NCBI GenBank assembly: GCA_020726505.1
Contig: JAHLEZ010000005.1
Span: 1,984,001 to 2,048,000 of the forward strand
DNA: 64,000 bases
Direction of reading: 5' to 3'
From: Leptodontidium sp. MPI-SDFR-AT-0119
Taxonomy: Eukaryota > Ascomycota > Leotiomycetes > Helotiales > Leptodontidiaceae
Shown: positions 34,201 through 45,890 of the stretch, piece by piece
Layout of the letters: each line of letters begins with the position of its first letter
Numbering within the stretch: the stretch's first letter is position 1
The notes under the pieces: model-generated
What the model saw: only the letters and a program-made list of their open reading frames with translations
Databases searched by the model: none
Told to the model about the DNA's origin: nothing
Position numbers and translations under genes: made by a program

Positions 34201-36239
34201 GTTCTAGCTAGTCGAGTGACTATGGGAGTTGTTGGTGGATCGATGCAGGTAGACGGCCGAGAGAGAAACAGCGGGTTCCAAAGAAAGACAGGATATGTTC
34301 AGCAGTAAGTTCTTTCATCTCTTGTTCCACAAGGTTTCACCGTACTTCGGGATATCTACTTTGTAAAGCCTGGTTTCTACCAGCTGCTGACCTCATAATA
34401 GGCAAGATCTTCATTTGCCCACTTCCACAGTAAGGGAGGCCTTGACCTTCAGCGCACTCCTTCGCCAACCCGCCGCGACTCCGAAGGCTGAAAAGCTGGC
34501 TTATGTTGACGAAGTCATTAGCATCTTAGAAATGGAACAATATTCCAATGCTGTAGTTGGAGTGCCAGGAGAAGGATTAAACGTCGAGCAGAGAAAGCGC
34601 CTGACTATTGGTGTTGAGCTTGCCGCGAAACCTGGATTGCTCTTGTTTCTTGACGAGCCTACCGTAAGTTTCTAAATGCCTCTATTTCAATTTTAGATCT
34701 CGGCTAATGTTTCCATGCAGTCAGGACTAGATAGTCAAACCGCTTGGTCGATCTGTGCTCTCTTGCGTAAACTAGCCAACAACGGCCAGGCCATTCTCTG
34801 TACTATTCATCAACCTTCAGCTATTCTCTTCCAGGAGTTCGACCGACTACTCTTCTTAGCCCGCGGAGGCAAGACAGTGTACTTTGGAGACATTGGCGAA
34901 AGATCAGAAACTCTCACGAAGTACTTCGAGCGACAGGGAGCCAGACCATGCGGAGCTGAAGAGAATCCCGCTGAATGGATGATCGAGATCATCACTGCCA
35001 AACCGGAGGAGGGTGCCATTGATTGGCCACAAGCATGGCGCGACTCGCCAGAGAAGCAGGCCGTGAAGGCAACTCTGGCCGAGATGCGACGAACTTTGTC
35101 TAGCAAGCCAGCTGATACAGACCCCACATCGTTGCTTCAATACGCGGCCCCGTTCAAGACGCAAATCCAACTCGTCCTCATCCGCGTTTTCCAACAATAT
35201 TGGAGGACTCCTGTCTATCTATTCTCTAAGATTGCATTATGTATGCTGTCTGTAAGTCTTTCCAGTCCTCCATTCGTTCCCAGGATCATCGGGCTGACCG
35301 TGCTTAGGTTCTGTTCATTGGATTTTCATTTTACAACAGTGCAACTTCACTACAGGGGACTCAAAATCAGCTATTCTCGCTATTCATGCTCTTGACTATC
35401 TTCAGCAGTCTCGTCTCTCAGATCATGCCTCACTTCGTACGTAACTCATCCTCGTTTCTTCCAACCAACTAACAATTTCCAAGGTCACTCAACGAGCCCT
35501 TTACGAAGTGCGGGAACGCCCATCTAAAACCTACTCTTGGCAAGCATTCATGATCTCCAATATCCTCGTCGAACTGCCATGGAACTCTCTGGTCGCCGTC
35601 ATCATCTACGTCTGTTTCTACTACCCTATCGGCATGTATCGCAATGCCCAATTCGCCGATCAGTTCACAGAGCGAAGTGGACTCATGTTTCTCTTCGTAT
35701 TCGCATTCCTTATGTTTGCCTCCACATTCACAAACATGGTTATCGCCGGTATCGAGACAGCAGAAGGCGGTGGTGGAATCGCATCTCTCATGTTCTCCCT
35801 CTGCCTTATTTTCTGCGGTGTGCTCGTTGGACCATCCGCCATGCCTAGATTCTGGATCTTCATGTATCGCGTCTCGCCCTTCACATATCTCGTCTCAGGT
35901 ATGCTATCCACGGGCCTGGCAAACGCCAAAGTTGTCTGCTCAGACATCGAATATCTTTACGTTGAGCCCCCTCAGGGTTCAAACTGCGGAGACTATTTTG
36001 CATCTTTCATCGAGACCGCGGGTGGATATTTGACGAACTCGAATGCGACAACGAGGTGCGAGTTCTGTACTGTCGCTGACACGAACACGCTCCTGCATTC
36101 GTTGAGTATCTCGTATGATACGAGATGGCGCAATTTCGGCTTGCTGTGGGTGTATATATTCTTCAATGTTGCGATGGCGCTGGTTCTGTATTATTGGCTG
36201 CGTGTTCCCAAGTCTTCGAAGAAGGAGAAAAAGGAGTAA
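31216..36239 (+). CDS. pleiotropic drug resistance ABC transporter (ABC-G full transporter)
   Basis: Nine exons (31216-31488, 31570-31939, 31989-32279, 32357-33105, 33157-34304, 34402-34663, 34721-35251, 35308-35436, 35484-36239) give 1502 residues, the usual PDR length. The order is NBD1-TMD1-NBD2-TMD2. NBD1 has the degenerate Walker [10 protein letters not shown] (about 183-191), signature [10 protein letters not shown] and [13 protein letters not shown]2 has canonical GVSGAGKTT (about 898-906), [22 protein letters not shown] and IHQPSA. Each TMD has six predicted spans. The asymmetry of the two ATP sites is normal for PDR pumps such as Cdr1, Pdr5, BMR1 and AtrB. It probably exports toxic or self-made hydrophobic compounds from the plasma membrane. 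An oxygenase gene lies 0.7 kb downstream on the other strand. Confidence 0.95.
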
Positions 36240-36930
36240 TTGTGTTTTTACTTTGACGCTTGTGTAGGAGATAGAGTGCGGGTTTAGATCTGTTTTGGGC
36301 TTTGGTGACTGAGTTCGGCTTCTATGCACCATTTTCGTTTGTTGAAACTTTTAGATAAACCCGAGCTGCTAGCGAGCGATAATGTATTCTCATTGTGTAT
36401 TTCTATGCTGGTTATTTTATTCTTAACTTCCCAATGGGAGTTGGCATATCTGATAAATCCACGTTTATATCTTCCAGTGACGATCGAATTGAAGAATGAG
36501 ATTCTCCGGTCTGTAGCCTGGAATTGTACACATACAACTAAAGCTGAGACAGCCAGGTGAATGAGACAATTGAATAACAGTAGTTGCAGGGAAGAGCTTC
36601 CCTTGTATTTTGAGAATTTTAATCTTCTGGAAGGGCTTGGCTTTGCCCAGAGGTATGGATCGGAGAATTTGCAAGAGAGGAGTGAACAAAGGTTTGGGGC
36701 TTAAAATAAAGTTTGTTATGTGGTATTTTATTACAAGACATTTCGCTATGGTTCTTAGGTCACTTGTTCGATTCAAGAGAGAATTAGTTGCTGTCTACTC
36801 CACACTTTACTAAACCAGGTGTCAAAAATCCTAGTTAACGAAAACTGGATTGCAGCATGAACTGGAACCGTTGCCTCATAAGGTGTGAGCGAAGTTTGAA
36901 TTGAACTGCAATCTGTTCCATGCATCTCCT
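36240..36930. other. intergenic region between convergent genes
   Basis: AT-rich. 3' regions of the transporter and the oxygenase. No gene seen. Confidence 0.5.
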
Positions 36931-38040
36931 CTACCAAACAGCAATGCAGCGAGCCTCAACACTATGTCTCGGCTCTCCTTCCTCCTTCCCAATTAGCGTC
37001 ACTCCACCATGCGGAGCACCCCAAGGCCTCCCCTCTCTAGCCGCATAACTATCATAAAACTGCAACACCAAAACCTCATCTACATCCTGCTCACTAATCC
37101 AATACCACTTCTGCTCTTCCGCACGATCACCCTTCAACATCGACAATCCGGCAAGGTAATCCACATGTGAATCACTCGGCTGTTTATTGACATGTTCCAC
37201 CAGATCACGCTCGAAATCAATAAAGGTCGGATCACAGATCGCCACTGGATCGCGGTCGACTTTCTTCAGCGCCCGCCAGACTGAAAACATCGCGTACCTT
37301 CTTCCGGAGTAGAAAGCGATATCCTTACCAGCTGCGACAGCAGCATCTTCAGCTTCTACTATATCTCTCGTGCTTTCAATCACATCGCCTCGGACATGAC
37401 GCAAGATCTGTCGAGCTCCGTCCGGGGAGTAGTCGATGTGTATTGAGCGCGCAGGGCCGATTTTATTATCACCTTCATAGCCACCCATATAAGGCACCGT
37501 CATATCCATCGATTTGACAGGGAGGTCGATACCACATCGCTCAGGTTCAGCATTCGGGTCGCGCTCCCGTAGTGGTTTCGTGTCTGGATCTGCTTCCTTC
37601 AAGCGCATACCTACACCGAGAACATGCACTGTCTTCGCACCAGTCACGGACTTGAGAATGTCTTTGATCTCGGGGATGAGCACATCGTATGCTTTTATGC
37701 GGTCGTAAGCTTCGCCTCCTGCGATATCGAGTGCGGACTTGTGCTTTAGAGCCGTGAAGGCATGCGTGGAAAGAGTGTAGGGGTTCTCGGGGGAGAATAT
37801 TTCTGGACGGAGATCGGTGAGGGGTTGGATGGCGTGGATGACTTCTTTTGCGACCGGGAGGCCGAAATAGTTGCATTTCCAGGGATCGAGACTCGTTTCT
37901 GGCTCGATGTATTGGACTCGGGCTAGTGGACGGCCGTCGGATGAGTGGGTTGGGTCTTCGGTGATGTTATGATTTTGGGTGGACATTTTGTCTTTTAATC
38001 CTTCATTGGATTCGAGATTATGGAAATGAGTTGTTTTCAA
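36931..38040 (-). CDS. asaB/GA4-desaturase-like Fe(II) oxygenase (CmcJ/NvfI-type fold)
   Basis: Single exon, 369 residues from the first ATG at 38040, or 351 from MSTQNHN at 37986. The fungal 'hydroxylase/desaturase' family pattern is present. An H-x-D pair occurs in RSIHIDYSPDGARQ, then FSVWRALKKVDRDPVAICD, and a distal His in GAPHGG near the C-terminus, giving a likely 2-His-1-carboxylate iron site. The closest named relatives known to me are AsaB of aspergillic acid synthesis and gibberellin GA4 desaturase. Most are 2-oxoglutarate-dependent and modify secondary metabolites; no biosynthetic core enzyme (PKS, NRPS, terpene cyclase) is in this window. The substrate is unknown. Confidence 0.82.
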   Translation of the reverse strand: MKTTHFHNLESNEGLKDKMSTQNHNITEDPTHSSDGRPLARVQYIEPETSLDPWKCNYFGLPVAKEVIHAIQPLTDLRPEIFSPENPYTLSTHAFTALKHKSALDIAGGEAYDRIKAYDVLIPEIKDILKSVTGAKTVHVLGVGMRLKEADPDTKPLRERDPNAEPERCGIDLPVKSMDMTVPYMGGYEGDNKIGPARSIHIDYSPDGARQILRHVRGDVIESTRDIVEAEDAAVAAGKDIAFYSGRRYAMFSVWRALKKVDRDPVAICDPTFIDFERDLVEHVNKQPSDSHVDYLAGLSMLKGDRAEEQKWYWISEQDVDEVLVLQFYDSYAAREGRPWGAPHGGVTLIGKEEGEPRHSVEARCIAVW

Positions 38041-38345
38041 ATCAATGGATTCGGGGAGTCTGGTTTTATTTTATCATCTGCTGTGCCTTTGAAGTGATAG
38101 ACGTCAGCTTACACCACGCCAGTTGGATTTACGTGAGTTCACTCGCTCGCCTTTTTGAGCACTTCCGAAGACCGGCGATCCATAGGCTCCAGAGAACAAA
38201 CAATTATTTAGTACATGAAATATCATTCGTTAGAGTTTGGCGAAAGGCCATGCATGGATGCTATTTGTTTTCAGGATTGGTGACGAGGCGACGAAACGAA
38301 GTGTAGATGGTTTGAACCCGAATTTCTCCATAACCTGCCCCTTAT
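38041..38345. other. intergenic region
   Basis: Short gap. Nothing supportable seen. Confidence 0.4.
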
Positions 38346-38926
38346 TCATAAGCGAGAGATATTAACCACGACAACCTCGCCGTCCATAATGGCCCTCTTG
38401 TTCGCTCCTACACTGTGATAGACAGGCGCACAAACCTCGAGGACAAGCCCATCCGTCAAATTGCCCGTGCAGTTCGACGTGGCCCCCACGAAACACCTCT
38501 TTAGCGTGGTGAAGTTCAAGTAAGCGGACGTCGCGGGCTCCAGGGCGGCGGTGTTGTCAATGACGCCGATGATGCTGTTGTTCCAGGGCTCGCCGTTCAG
38601 AGACCTGTTGATGGCGGGCTTGATAATGGTCTCGAGGAAACAGGAAACTCTCTCGAGCGGGTTCCACCAGTTGTCGCTGAGTTCGGTGACGTTTTGCTGT
38701 AACGCACTTGGATGTCGCCGTCGGCTTTGAGGGCATAGTAGTGTGACTCGTTGTTCCTGGGTGCGCATGTTGAGGCGCCCGAGATCCTCTCGGGAGTCCC
38801 GTATATGTAGCAGGCTGGCTGCTGATTCCAAGTGAACTCTGTGCAATTGTTTTCTCATTGGAACTGGGCTTTAACAGTTGAGATGGTAAGGAGAGCGGAA
38901 AGTGTGTATATACTGCTGATCCTCAT
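38346..38926 (-). pseudogene. secreted Asn-glycoprotein gene, disrupted
   Basis: On the minus strand an ATG at 38926 begins a clean signal peptide (MRISSIYTLSALLTISTVKA). It is cut after four more codons by an in-frame TGA (38857-38855). The same frame then continues with ENNCTEFTWNQQPACYIYG and APRNNESHYYALKADGDIQVRY, a secreted-type Cys/Asn-rich sequence. Near 38700 the frame shifts by one base into NVTELSDNWWNPLERVSCF and ends at TGA 38346-38348. The remainder has several N-glycosylation sequons (NVT, NRS, NNS, NFT, NCT, NIS) and spaced cysteines. The two lesions make it a pseudogene. Short introns that could remove the lesions (37 and 11 nt) are too small to be credible. Function unknown; roughly 190 residues if intact. 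Confidence 0.62.
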
Positions 38927-39924
38927 CGTGATTTTCTGACAGTGTAGTCAAACCGATGTTTGACAATATGAAATTATAATAGCAAGAAATACTCGTCTAG
39001 AGAAGGCGATGTGGTCACATAAGTACTCAGCTGTCAGTAGCATGACATCAGGTATTGTTGGACTACTGCACACATGATGAGTTTCCAGGCGCCTTAATAT
39101 ACATACTAAACCAAGAACTTGTTGATACGATGTAGTGAGACGTCGTGTCCAGTGCACAGCGCCGCATGCGCCTCCAAGAATGCACACATTGCCATTGTAG
39201 AGAAGATCAACATTGCCAAGCGAATGGGTTGGCTGTCCAATACAACATAACAAGTCTTGGGAGTGGTGGATAAATACATTCAGGCACTTTGTATGATTTG
39301 ATATTCCAGTGCTGGCATGAAGCTGTCTTAAGAGGTTGGGAGATGATGGTGACCAAGGCTCTAGGTCGGAGATTTGGAAGTGGTGTCGCTTAAGGTCAGG
39401 GGAGATCTTAGGGACAATATTTACGTGATTTCGCGTTCGCGTTTAATAGGTTTGCCGTGACAGAAGAATTCAAGCATGAATGATGTTCTGTATCCTCGGC
39501 TTGGACAACCGCTGTCAAGGATCCTCGGAGAGCTTGGCAATTATACGGTCCTGCCGTTCGCTTCTGCTCACTTCCTCTCATATGAAGATTGAAGTGGGTT
39601 CATCTACCCAAGTGGTGCAAGTCTGCTGAGAAACTATCTTCCGTATCGAATACGCTTTACAATTGAATGGCCTCACCTTCGAAGACGAACTTCATTTCAA
39701 AGTATCACACAAGTTTTCAAAAAGGGAGGGAAAATAAACCTTCACATCATTGGCATATAACTATATAAGTCTTACATCTTCGATTCCCTCTACTAACAAA
39801 ATCTACACAAACAAGCAAAATACTGTCGCTATATGATCACACATAAAATTTCCAAGGGCCATGGGCACCTTACACACGAAAGAAGCGTTCAATCAAGACG
39901 AATCCATTGATACTCAACCAAATA
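38927..39924. other. intergenic region
   Basis: No gene supported. It separates the disrupted secreted-protein gene (promoter side) from the 3' end of the chitin-binding gene. Confidence 0.5.
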
Positions 39925-41077
39925 TTAGGTAGGATCACAAGTGCCAAATGCGAGCTGGCAGCCAAGAAGCTGGCGACAATAGAGATAATCACCTCCGCTG
40001 TGTATTTCAAGAGTCAGTTTAGAAATTGGTTGGGACTTGGACTGGTAAACGGCGGGGGGGAAAGTATGTTGGGTCCAGATGCCGCAAGACAGCATGATGG
40101 ATGGGAGAGATTGAACAGGCATGAACGTACCAATACCCGAACCGAGAACAACAAGGTCCATCAACCCATCCATTGCACGAGAATCCATTACCGCAAGTTC
40201 CATCTCTGGTTGTGGGGAGACCCCCAGGCGTTGGTGTAGGGGTGGGAGTTGGCGTTGGGCGAGTTGAGGATATGGATGTCGAGGTTGTGGTCACGACTGG
40301 TGGTATTGAGGAACTTGACGTAGTCGACGTGGTGGAAGTGGCTGAAGTGGTAGGAGACACAACAATCGTCGACGAAGTGGTCGGGGGAATCACGATAGTA
40401 GACGACGATGACGATGATATAATTCCACCGCATGAGCCGTATAGGGGATTGCACCCCATGCCGCAGTACTCGATTGAGTTACCACAGTACCAGTATGGAG
40501 AACAGCATTGCCCGAAGTTTGAGCCGGTGCAGACAGTGCTGTTACCGCACATTCCATTCGTTGAGACGAGGGTTCCTGTAGGCAAGGGGGGTAGGATTGA
40601 AGTGCTGGATGTGGGCACCACTATCGGTGTCACGGTACTGGTCGATGAAGAAGTCGTAGGGGACAGTGGGATCGAGGTGCTGCTGGTTGTCCTGGTTGTG
40701 GGTGCAGGCGTCGAAGTGGGGGGCAAAGAAGTCGTAGACGGAGTTGGCAGCGGCTCTCCCTCGCAGTGCCCATATGCCGCTTGGCAGCTAGCGATCTGCG
40801 AGCAATGATCCTGACCGAGCCCGCAGTACCCGAAGAACGAGCAGCATTGATCGTTTGAACATATTTGGCCACCAAAGTCTGGTCCACAGCGTCCAACTTC
40901 TTGTCGGCGGACGAGATCAGGACGTGTGTAGTTGACTTTGCTGGGAGGGTGGTACGAGACCGCTGTGTCTGGAATGATGAGGGAGCCATCGCCATGGATC
41001 ACATTGGCCTCGATGGAGTAACAGAGACCGCTCGGGATATAGATTGATGCTACTAAGCGGAGGAAATGCCAACGCAT
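39925..41077 (-). CDS. secreted chitin-binding protein with three CBM18 (hevein) domains
   Basis: Exons 41077-40131 and 39997-39925 flank a 133-nt intron and give 339 residues. A signal peptide (about 1-20) is followed by a pro-like segment ending in a dibasic site (RR, 57-59 region). Three hevein-type domains follow. The first, Cys64 to about 105, has CCSFFGYCG. The second, near 176-217, has CCSPYWYCG. The third, near 295-336, has CCSRFGYCG. The third domain is complete only after splicing, which supplies its last cysteines. Ser/Thr/Pro linkers with TPTPTP and TTSSSTS are likely O-mannosylated. Such proteins bind chitin and may shield fungal walls or hide chitin fragments from hosts. There is no enzymatic domain. 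Confidence 0.9.
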
Positions 41078-42021
41078 TGTTGGGATCGTGGGATGCTGGA
41101 GCCGAGAAAGAGACAGTACAAACAGCGAACGAAATCATCAACAAACACGCAAAGAGAGCAAATCGATAGTTACAGGACTAGAGCAAGCAATAGATACAGA
41201 AGCACAGCGCGCCCAGGGAAGGATGAGGGGGAATGGGATTTAATACAGCTCGGATACAGCTCCAAGTCCAATATCGCGACTCCAAGCCGGGAATATGGTT
41301 ATTTGTTGTTTCTAGAGAGCTCCACAGTGGAAGCGAGGTTGTTGAGGCAGATTCCGGAATATATTTTTATCCGGAGAGACTTTGGGAGAAGTGCACAGAA
41401 GAGGCTAAACGATTTGGTGGGGTGCCGAAGTACTGGTGTTGGATTTGGAGGAACGGAGTGACTCAATTGATTCGGAAGAACAACGCCGCGTAAGTCAAGT
41501 AACATCTCCAGAAAGCGGTATCACGATGCAAATATCAGTCTTGAAAGCAAACCCTTGGCGCTGTGGTTCCCCGGCTGTTATGGTTAATTTGGTCGACGTT
41601 TAAACCGAAAGCGATACTTCAAGCACTCACTCCCCGAACAAGATGATCTAATCTGCAAAAGAATCTTGAAAGAGTCTGACAAGCTGAGTTAGCGATCGAA
41701 AAAATGATGCAACATAAGAGTATCGCTAAATCGAAGATACGCCCAAAAACGCCCAGCCCTCCACGCGCAAATCGTATTGCTGTTATTTTGAAGAGCGCAA
41801 ATCATCTCCTCGTACAAGCATCCCCTAGAAAGCATGAAAGAACAAGAATACAGATACCAGGACAAATACAATAATAAGAGTTGCGCACTACGTAGTGGTA
41901 ACCATCGTATCTCCTGCAGCTGTGCGCAATCTCTTGGTGCTGCCTCTACCACTCTTCCTCTTTTCGGCCTTCTTCGTACTGGTGTTAACACTGGCAGTGG
42001 TCACCTCCGATCTTGTTAGCC
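41078..42021. other. intergenic region
   Basis: Promoter side of the chitin-binding gene and 3' side of the 2EXR-like gene. No gene supported. Confidence 0.5.
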
Positions 42022-43169
42022 TCAATTCCATGTGAAGGTGCAGAGTTCTATCTCAATCTTAAAGCATACCTTTGGTTCCTTTGGCTGTGTCAGCTCCCTG
42101 TTCACGAAAGCCTCAAACGCCTGGATCTCTGCATCGCTGGCATCCGAGGGTTTAATCATGCAAGTGCCGCTGGCCGAGTTCGTGACCGTGACCCGCTCGA
42201 GACCCCTCATACTGATTAGAATGTCAAAGCCACTTGTCTTGTTGAACTTGGCAATTGTTGGCTCTTGCTGATGAAGAAATTGGCGTGATGAACGTGGTCG
42301 AGTGGGCGAATCGACACAGTACTCTGTCAATTTGATGTTGAAGATCCTCAGCTTCTTGAATTCCTGGATGGCCCGGAGGGTGTTTGCATCTTTGATCTTG
42401 AAATTCCACCAGGCCCATGAAAGCTCTTGGATATTGTCGGTCAGCTTGGGGAGGAGGATTTTGATCTTTCCGCATATGTCATGGAGCCGGAAATGATTTC
42501 GCCAGAATATGCTAGAAGTCTCTTCGTAGATCTGTCGGCATGTGCCTCTCAATTGGATGGCGGGGAGGATGTTGCTTGACGCGTATTCCCAGCTTCCGAT
42601 GCGAAGCTGTTCGTTGGTACGGATTGTCAGATCGTAGATCATGAGTCGAAGCTCTAGTGGGAGCTTGAGGAACCTGAATATTCTCAAATCTGATAAACCG
42701 TTAGCTGTGAAGTTTAACGCGAGAAGCCACTCAGGGCCCAGAGCGAAAGTCATGCAATGCATCAACGACTTTGATGATGCACAGTTTTGACATGTCTCTG
42801 CTTACTCGCACTGTTCAGAACTTGACCAAGTTTCAATTCCGACTCCTTCCATGAGCTCTCGGCATCTTCCAAGACCTTCATCCTACCACCATCCGCAAGA
42901 ATGAGACGACCGACCTCCTGGCTCCCGAACATCTCCGGAGTAGCTGGCGTGAGGCTGAAGATCTCATATCTCCCATCTTCAAGCTTGCGGATAATACAAT
43001 GACCCTCTGACAGAGCTGTGGCAGTTTGAAAGGATTGAATGATTGCTGGAGCAGCCTTCTCCACCATCATACTGCCAGACGGCTCGTCGACGCCATCTGG
43101 TTGGGCTGTCGTCGCCTTTGCCTTCGATTTGGGCTTCGTCTTTCTTGATTGGCGCTTTGTGGCTGGCAT
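42022..43169 (-). CDS. 2EXR/F-box-like protein with basic N-terminus
   Basis: Exon 1 43169-42806 and exon 2 42689-42022, with a 116-nt intron (GTAAGC...TCAG), give 343 residues. Exon 1 has a Lys/Arg-rich leader (MPATKRQSRKTKPKSKAKA) and a small domain with GHCIIRKLEDGRYEIFSLT. The second exon opens with the fungal '2EXR' pattern FRFLKLPLELRLMIYDL, then RGTCRQIYEETSSIFWRNH, typical of the F-box-related families abundant in Pezizomycotina. These may act as substrate adaptors, but this is not shown for most members. The two exons could be read as separate genes, but the splice keeps phase and joins them cleanly. Confidence 0.65.
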
Positions 43170-45890
43170 GATTGAGGACCCACGTGAGTGAGGCTTGAGA
43201 GATGCTCAGACACACCTCGAGGCGTTCCAGCCTGTGGTGATGTTGGGTTATGAGGAAGAAAAGAGAGAAAGAACTTCAATCAATCAAGAGATTGGTCGCG
43301 TTCCTGTTGACCTGTTGAGAGAGGTCCGATGAAGGCAGGAGCTCTTGGGCGTGAGGTGAGGTGAGGTGAGGCGAGGCTGTTGGTCCCATCGTGGAAGGGA
43401 GGGGCACCTGGGGGGAGCAGGCGAGGGAGATGGTGGGGCAGGAGAGGAGCTCGTCAAGCTAGCACATCTCTCCTCACGTGCGTCTCCCAAATAAACAAAT
43501 AATATGTAGCAAGTACCTTATACAAGGCTTGATACATAGGCAGCCAGCAGATGTCAAATTTTCATCGGACAGTTGCAATGATTTAAGTCCTTCAAGAACA
43601 CCCACTCGAATCGAGAGTCAAATGGATAATTTTGAATATTTTGCGTCCTCAGGTCTGCCGTGAACTGTTTCAGGACGGCATAAATTGAGGAAGCTGCTCT
43701 CCAGGTTTCTCCTCCGTGCCACAGCTGCGAACTCAAATAAGATGACCAAAGCTTCATGCTCGGCGAAGAGAGTTACCAAATATTTTACCGAGAAAGAATG
43801 GAATAATAAAATGCAAATAAAAGCATTCCTCCTTATAGCCCGGTAACCTTGAGGAATTTCAAGATTTTGAACCCACCTTTGAGCCATGAATATAATGAAG
43901 AGAGTGGAACAATACTCTTCACCTCACTACTAGGCCTAGAGATGAAGTCGACTTGTGTCGGAATTACGGAGTCATTTTCGACTGCCCTGGATTATGGGGC
44001 ATATTGTTACGTCCGAGGCGGATGTTGGGAGTTTTAGAGATGCATTTGGGAACCAGGAAGATGGTGGGAATGTTTTGGGTCTTGCTTTGGTCGTCGCTTT
44101 TGTTGCTGTCTTGATGTAGGAGGATTTCATGTAAGCGTTGGCTATGGAGCCGTGGAGGAGGTTTTGGGTAACACCTGTCTTTCTATAAAACTTCGATAAT
44201 ATTGAGGGAAGGAAACCCAATAACCACACATAAAAGAGAAATGGCGTGGAACGTGGTACGAAGGGAACCTCCAGACTTTGAGAAATAACGAATCAATTAA
44301 TTCCAAAGATATCACATATTTGAAGAGTGGGGATTATTAAAAGGAGGGAGGAGAATATGTTTTATTAGAAAGTATGATTGCGTGACTCTTGTAGTAGAAA
44401 CTACAAGCGTGCCGAGAGGAAGGAGGTACGATTGATCGAGGTCTACCTCCACCCTGGACTTCAAGACCCACTTTTCCCCAACTCACCAGGATACCGAAAG
44501 CAAGGAGGTATGATTGAAGAGAGGGCTTAACGCTGCCACGACGTAATACACCAAAATTAGTAAACATTTTCTATGTTCTACCCTTCAGGACCTTTTTACG
44601 CCAGCGCCTAATTGACTGGAAAATATCACCTGACTTTACAGAAAGTGGCTTCTTCAGCTACCTACAATTAGAGAGGTTTAAATTGACGGGGTTTATTGAC
44701 TTCGATTTAATGGGGGCCAATTAGCTTTGTACCTCCTGGCCTGCTGGCTTTCTTCAACCACCGAAGGGGGGTGGGAGGGGAATCTGAGGGGTGCACCTAG
44801 GGAACCCCTCAGTTGAGGCACATAGTGCCTCAATATCACAGCGGTTTCCAAGGCAACTGAAAGGAAATGCAATTGAGGAGAGGAACTTCCGGGGTCGTGG
44901 TAGCTTGCTAGTACACAGGTTTGCTAGGAGACTCAATTTCTTGTCATCACGTGAGTGTAGACAACAAAAACATAACCTTCAGCTTGAAAGGAACTTGAGA
45001 AGCTCGAGATCAGGCCAACGCGAGAGGAAGTTCAAAGAGAGAAGGGGTACAAGTACGCGGCATCTTTCTCTCAGCTTCATCTAAGTTAACTCCTCATTTT
45101 TAGGGGGGTCTGCGCGGTCAGGTGACAAAGAAATACCTCAGCTTGGATGCTCAACATGTTTGATTGCGGTCTGTAGCTAGGCGCCCCATCTGTGAAATCT
45201 CATGTGAAAGCCTTGGCCAAGAACCTGATGAAAGAGGTTTGGATTTAGTCTTGAAGTTGAAAGATAGATGCACGCACGTTTGAGTAGATGCAAGGTCGCT
45301 GATCAGCTCCCGAGTGTTCCAACGCCTCAGGTGGGTTGTCGTCGAACGCCGAGAAACATCAGATCTCCGCCGCCCTGTAACTCGTCTCATTGGGTCTCAT
45401 TTCTTTGTCTGCATATCTATGAATTCTTGTACATCCACAACGAAAGAAACATGGCGCACTCGGGATGACCAAAGTTCAGTCCAACATGGCCCAAGCAGAT
45501 GGCTGGAATCTTGGCAGCCAATCTGGTGATGGGCCATTGATGTCACAGACTCCTCCGACCTCGTTCATTCCAAACTGCGGACAAAGAACTCATATTGCCT
45601 ATGAGACAAGCGGAAACTTTCTTCGTTGTCCAAGTCAATAAATTTTGTCTAAGTCTAAATCGGGAGCCGGAACATGTCCCCCTGAGGCGGAACAACAAAG
45701 GACGTGAAACTGGACATTGAAGCAACTCAAAGAAATTCGGGCATCTATCAATCATCTAGTGATTAAGTTGACTGAGGAGTCATTTATATAATCACAGCAC
45801 AATCAGTCCAGAAGTTCGGAAATAGAAAATTCACTCATTCCATTCCACAGCCCAAGAAACAAAACAGAGCCTCGCTCACATCTATCAACA
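43170..45890. other. 2.7-kb gene-poor region
   Basis: Several short frames on both strands, none with a recognisable domain or paired splice sites. A short direct repeat, AAGGAGGTA[C/T]GATTGA, occurs near 44422 and 44503. It includes GAGGTGAGGTGAGG simple sequence near 43351-43372. The right end contains the promoter of the gene at 45891. Confidence 0.45.
45785..45791 (+). promoter_or_regulatory. TATA box of zinc-ribbon gene
   Basis: TATATAA lies 100 bases upstream of the ATG at 45891. Confidence 0.5.

Noticed and set aside
36931..41077. A secondary-metabolite cluster around oxygenase and transporter
   Set aside because: No PKS, NRPS, terpene cyclase or pathway-type transcription factor is visible on either side.
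43170..45890. Possible small genes in the gene-poor stretch
   Set aside because: Short frames on both strands lack domains, credible introns and consistent codon use.
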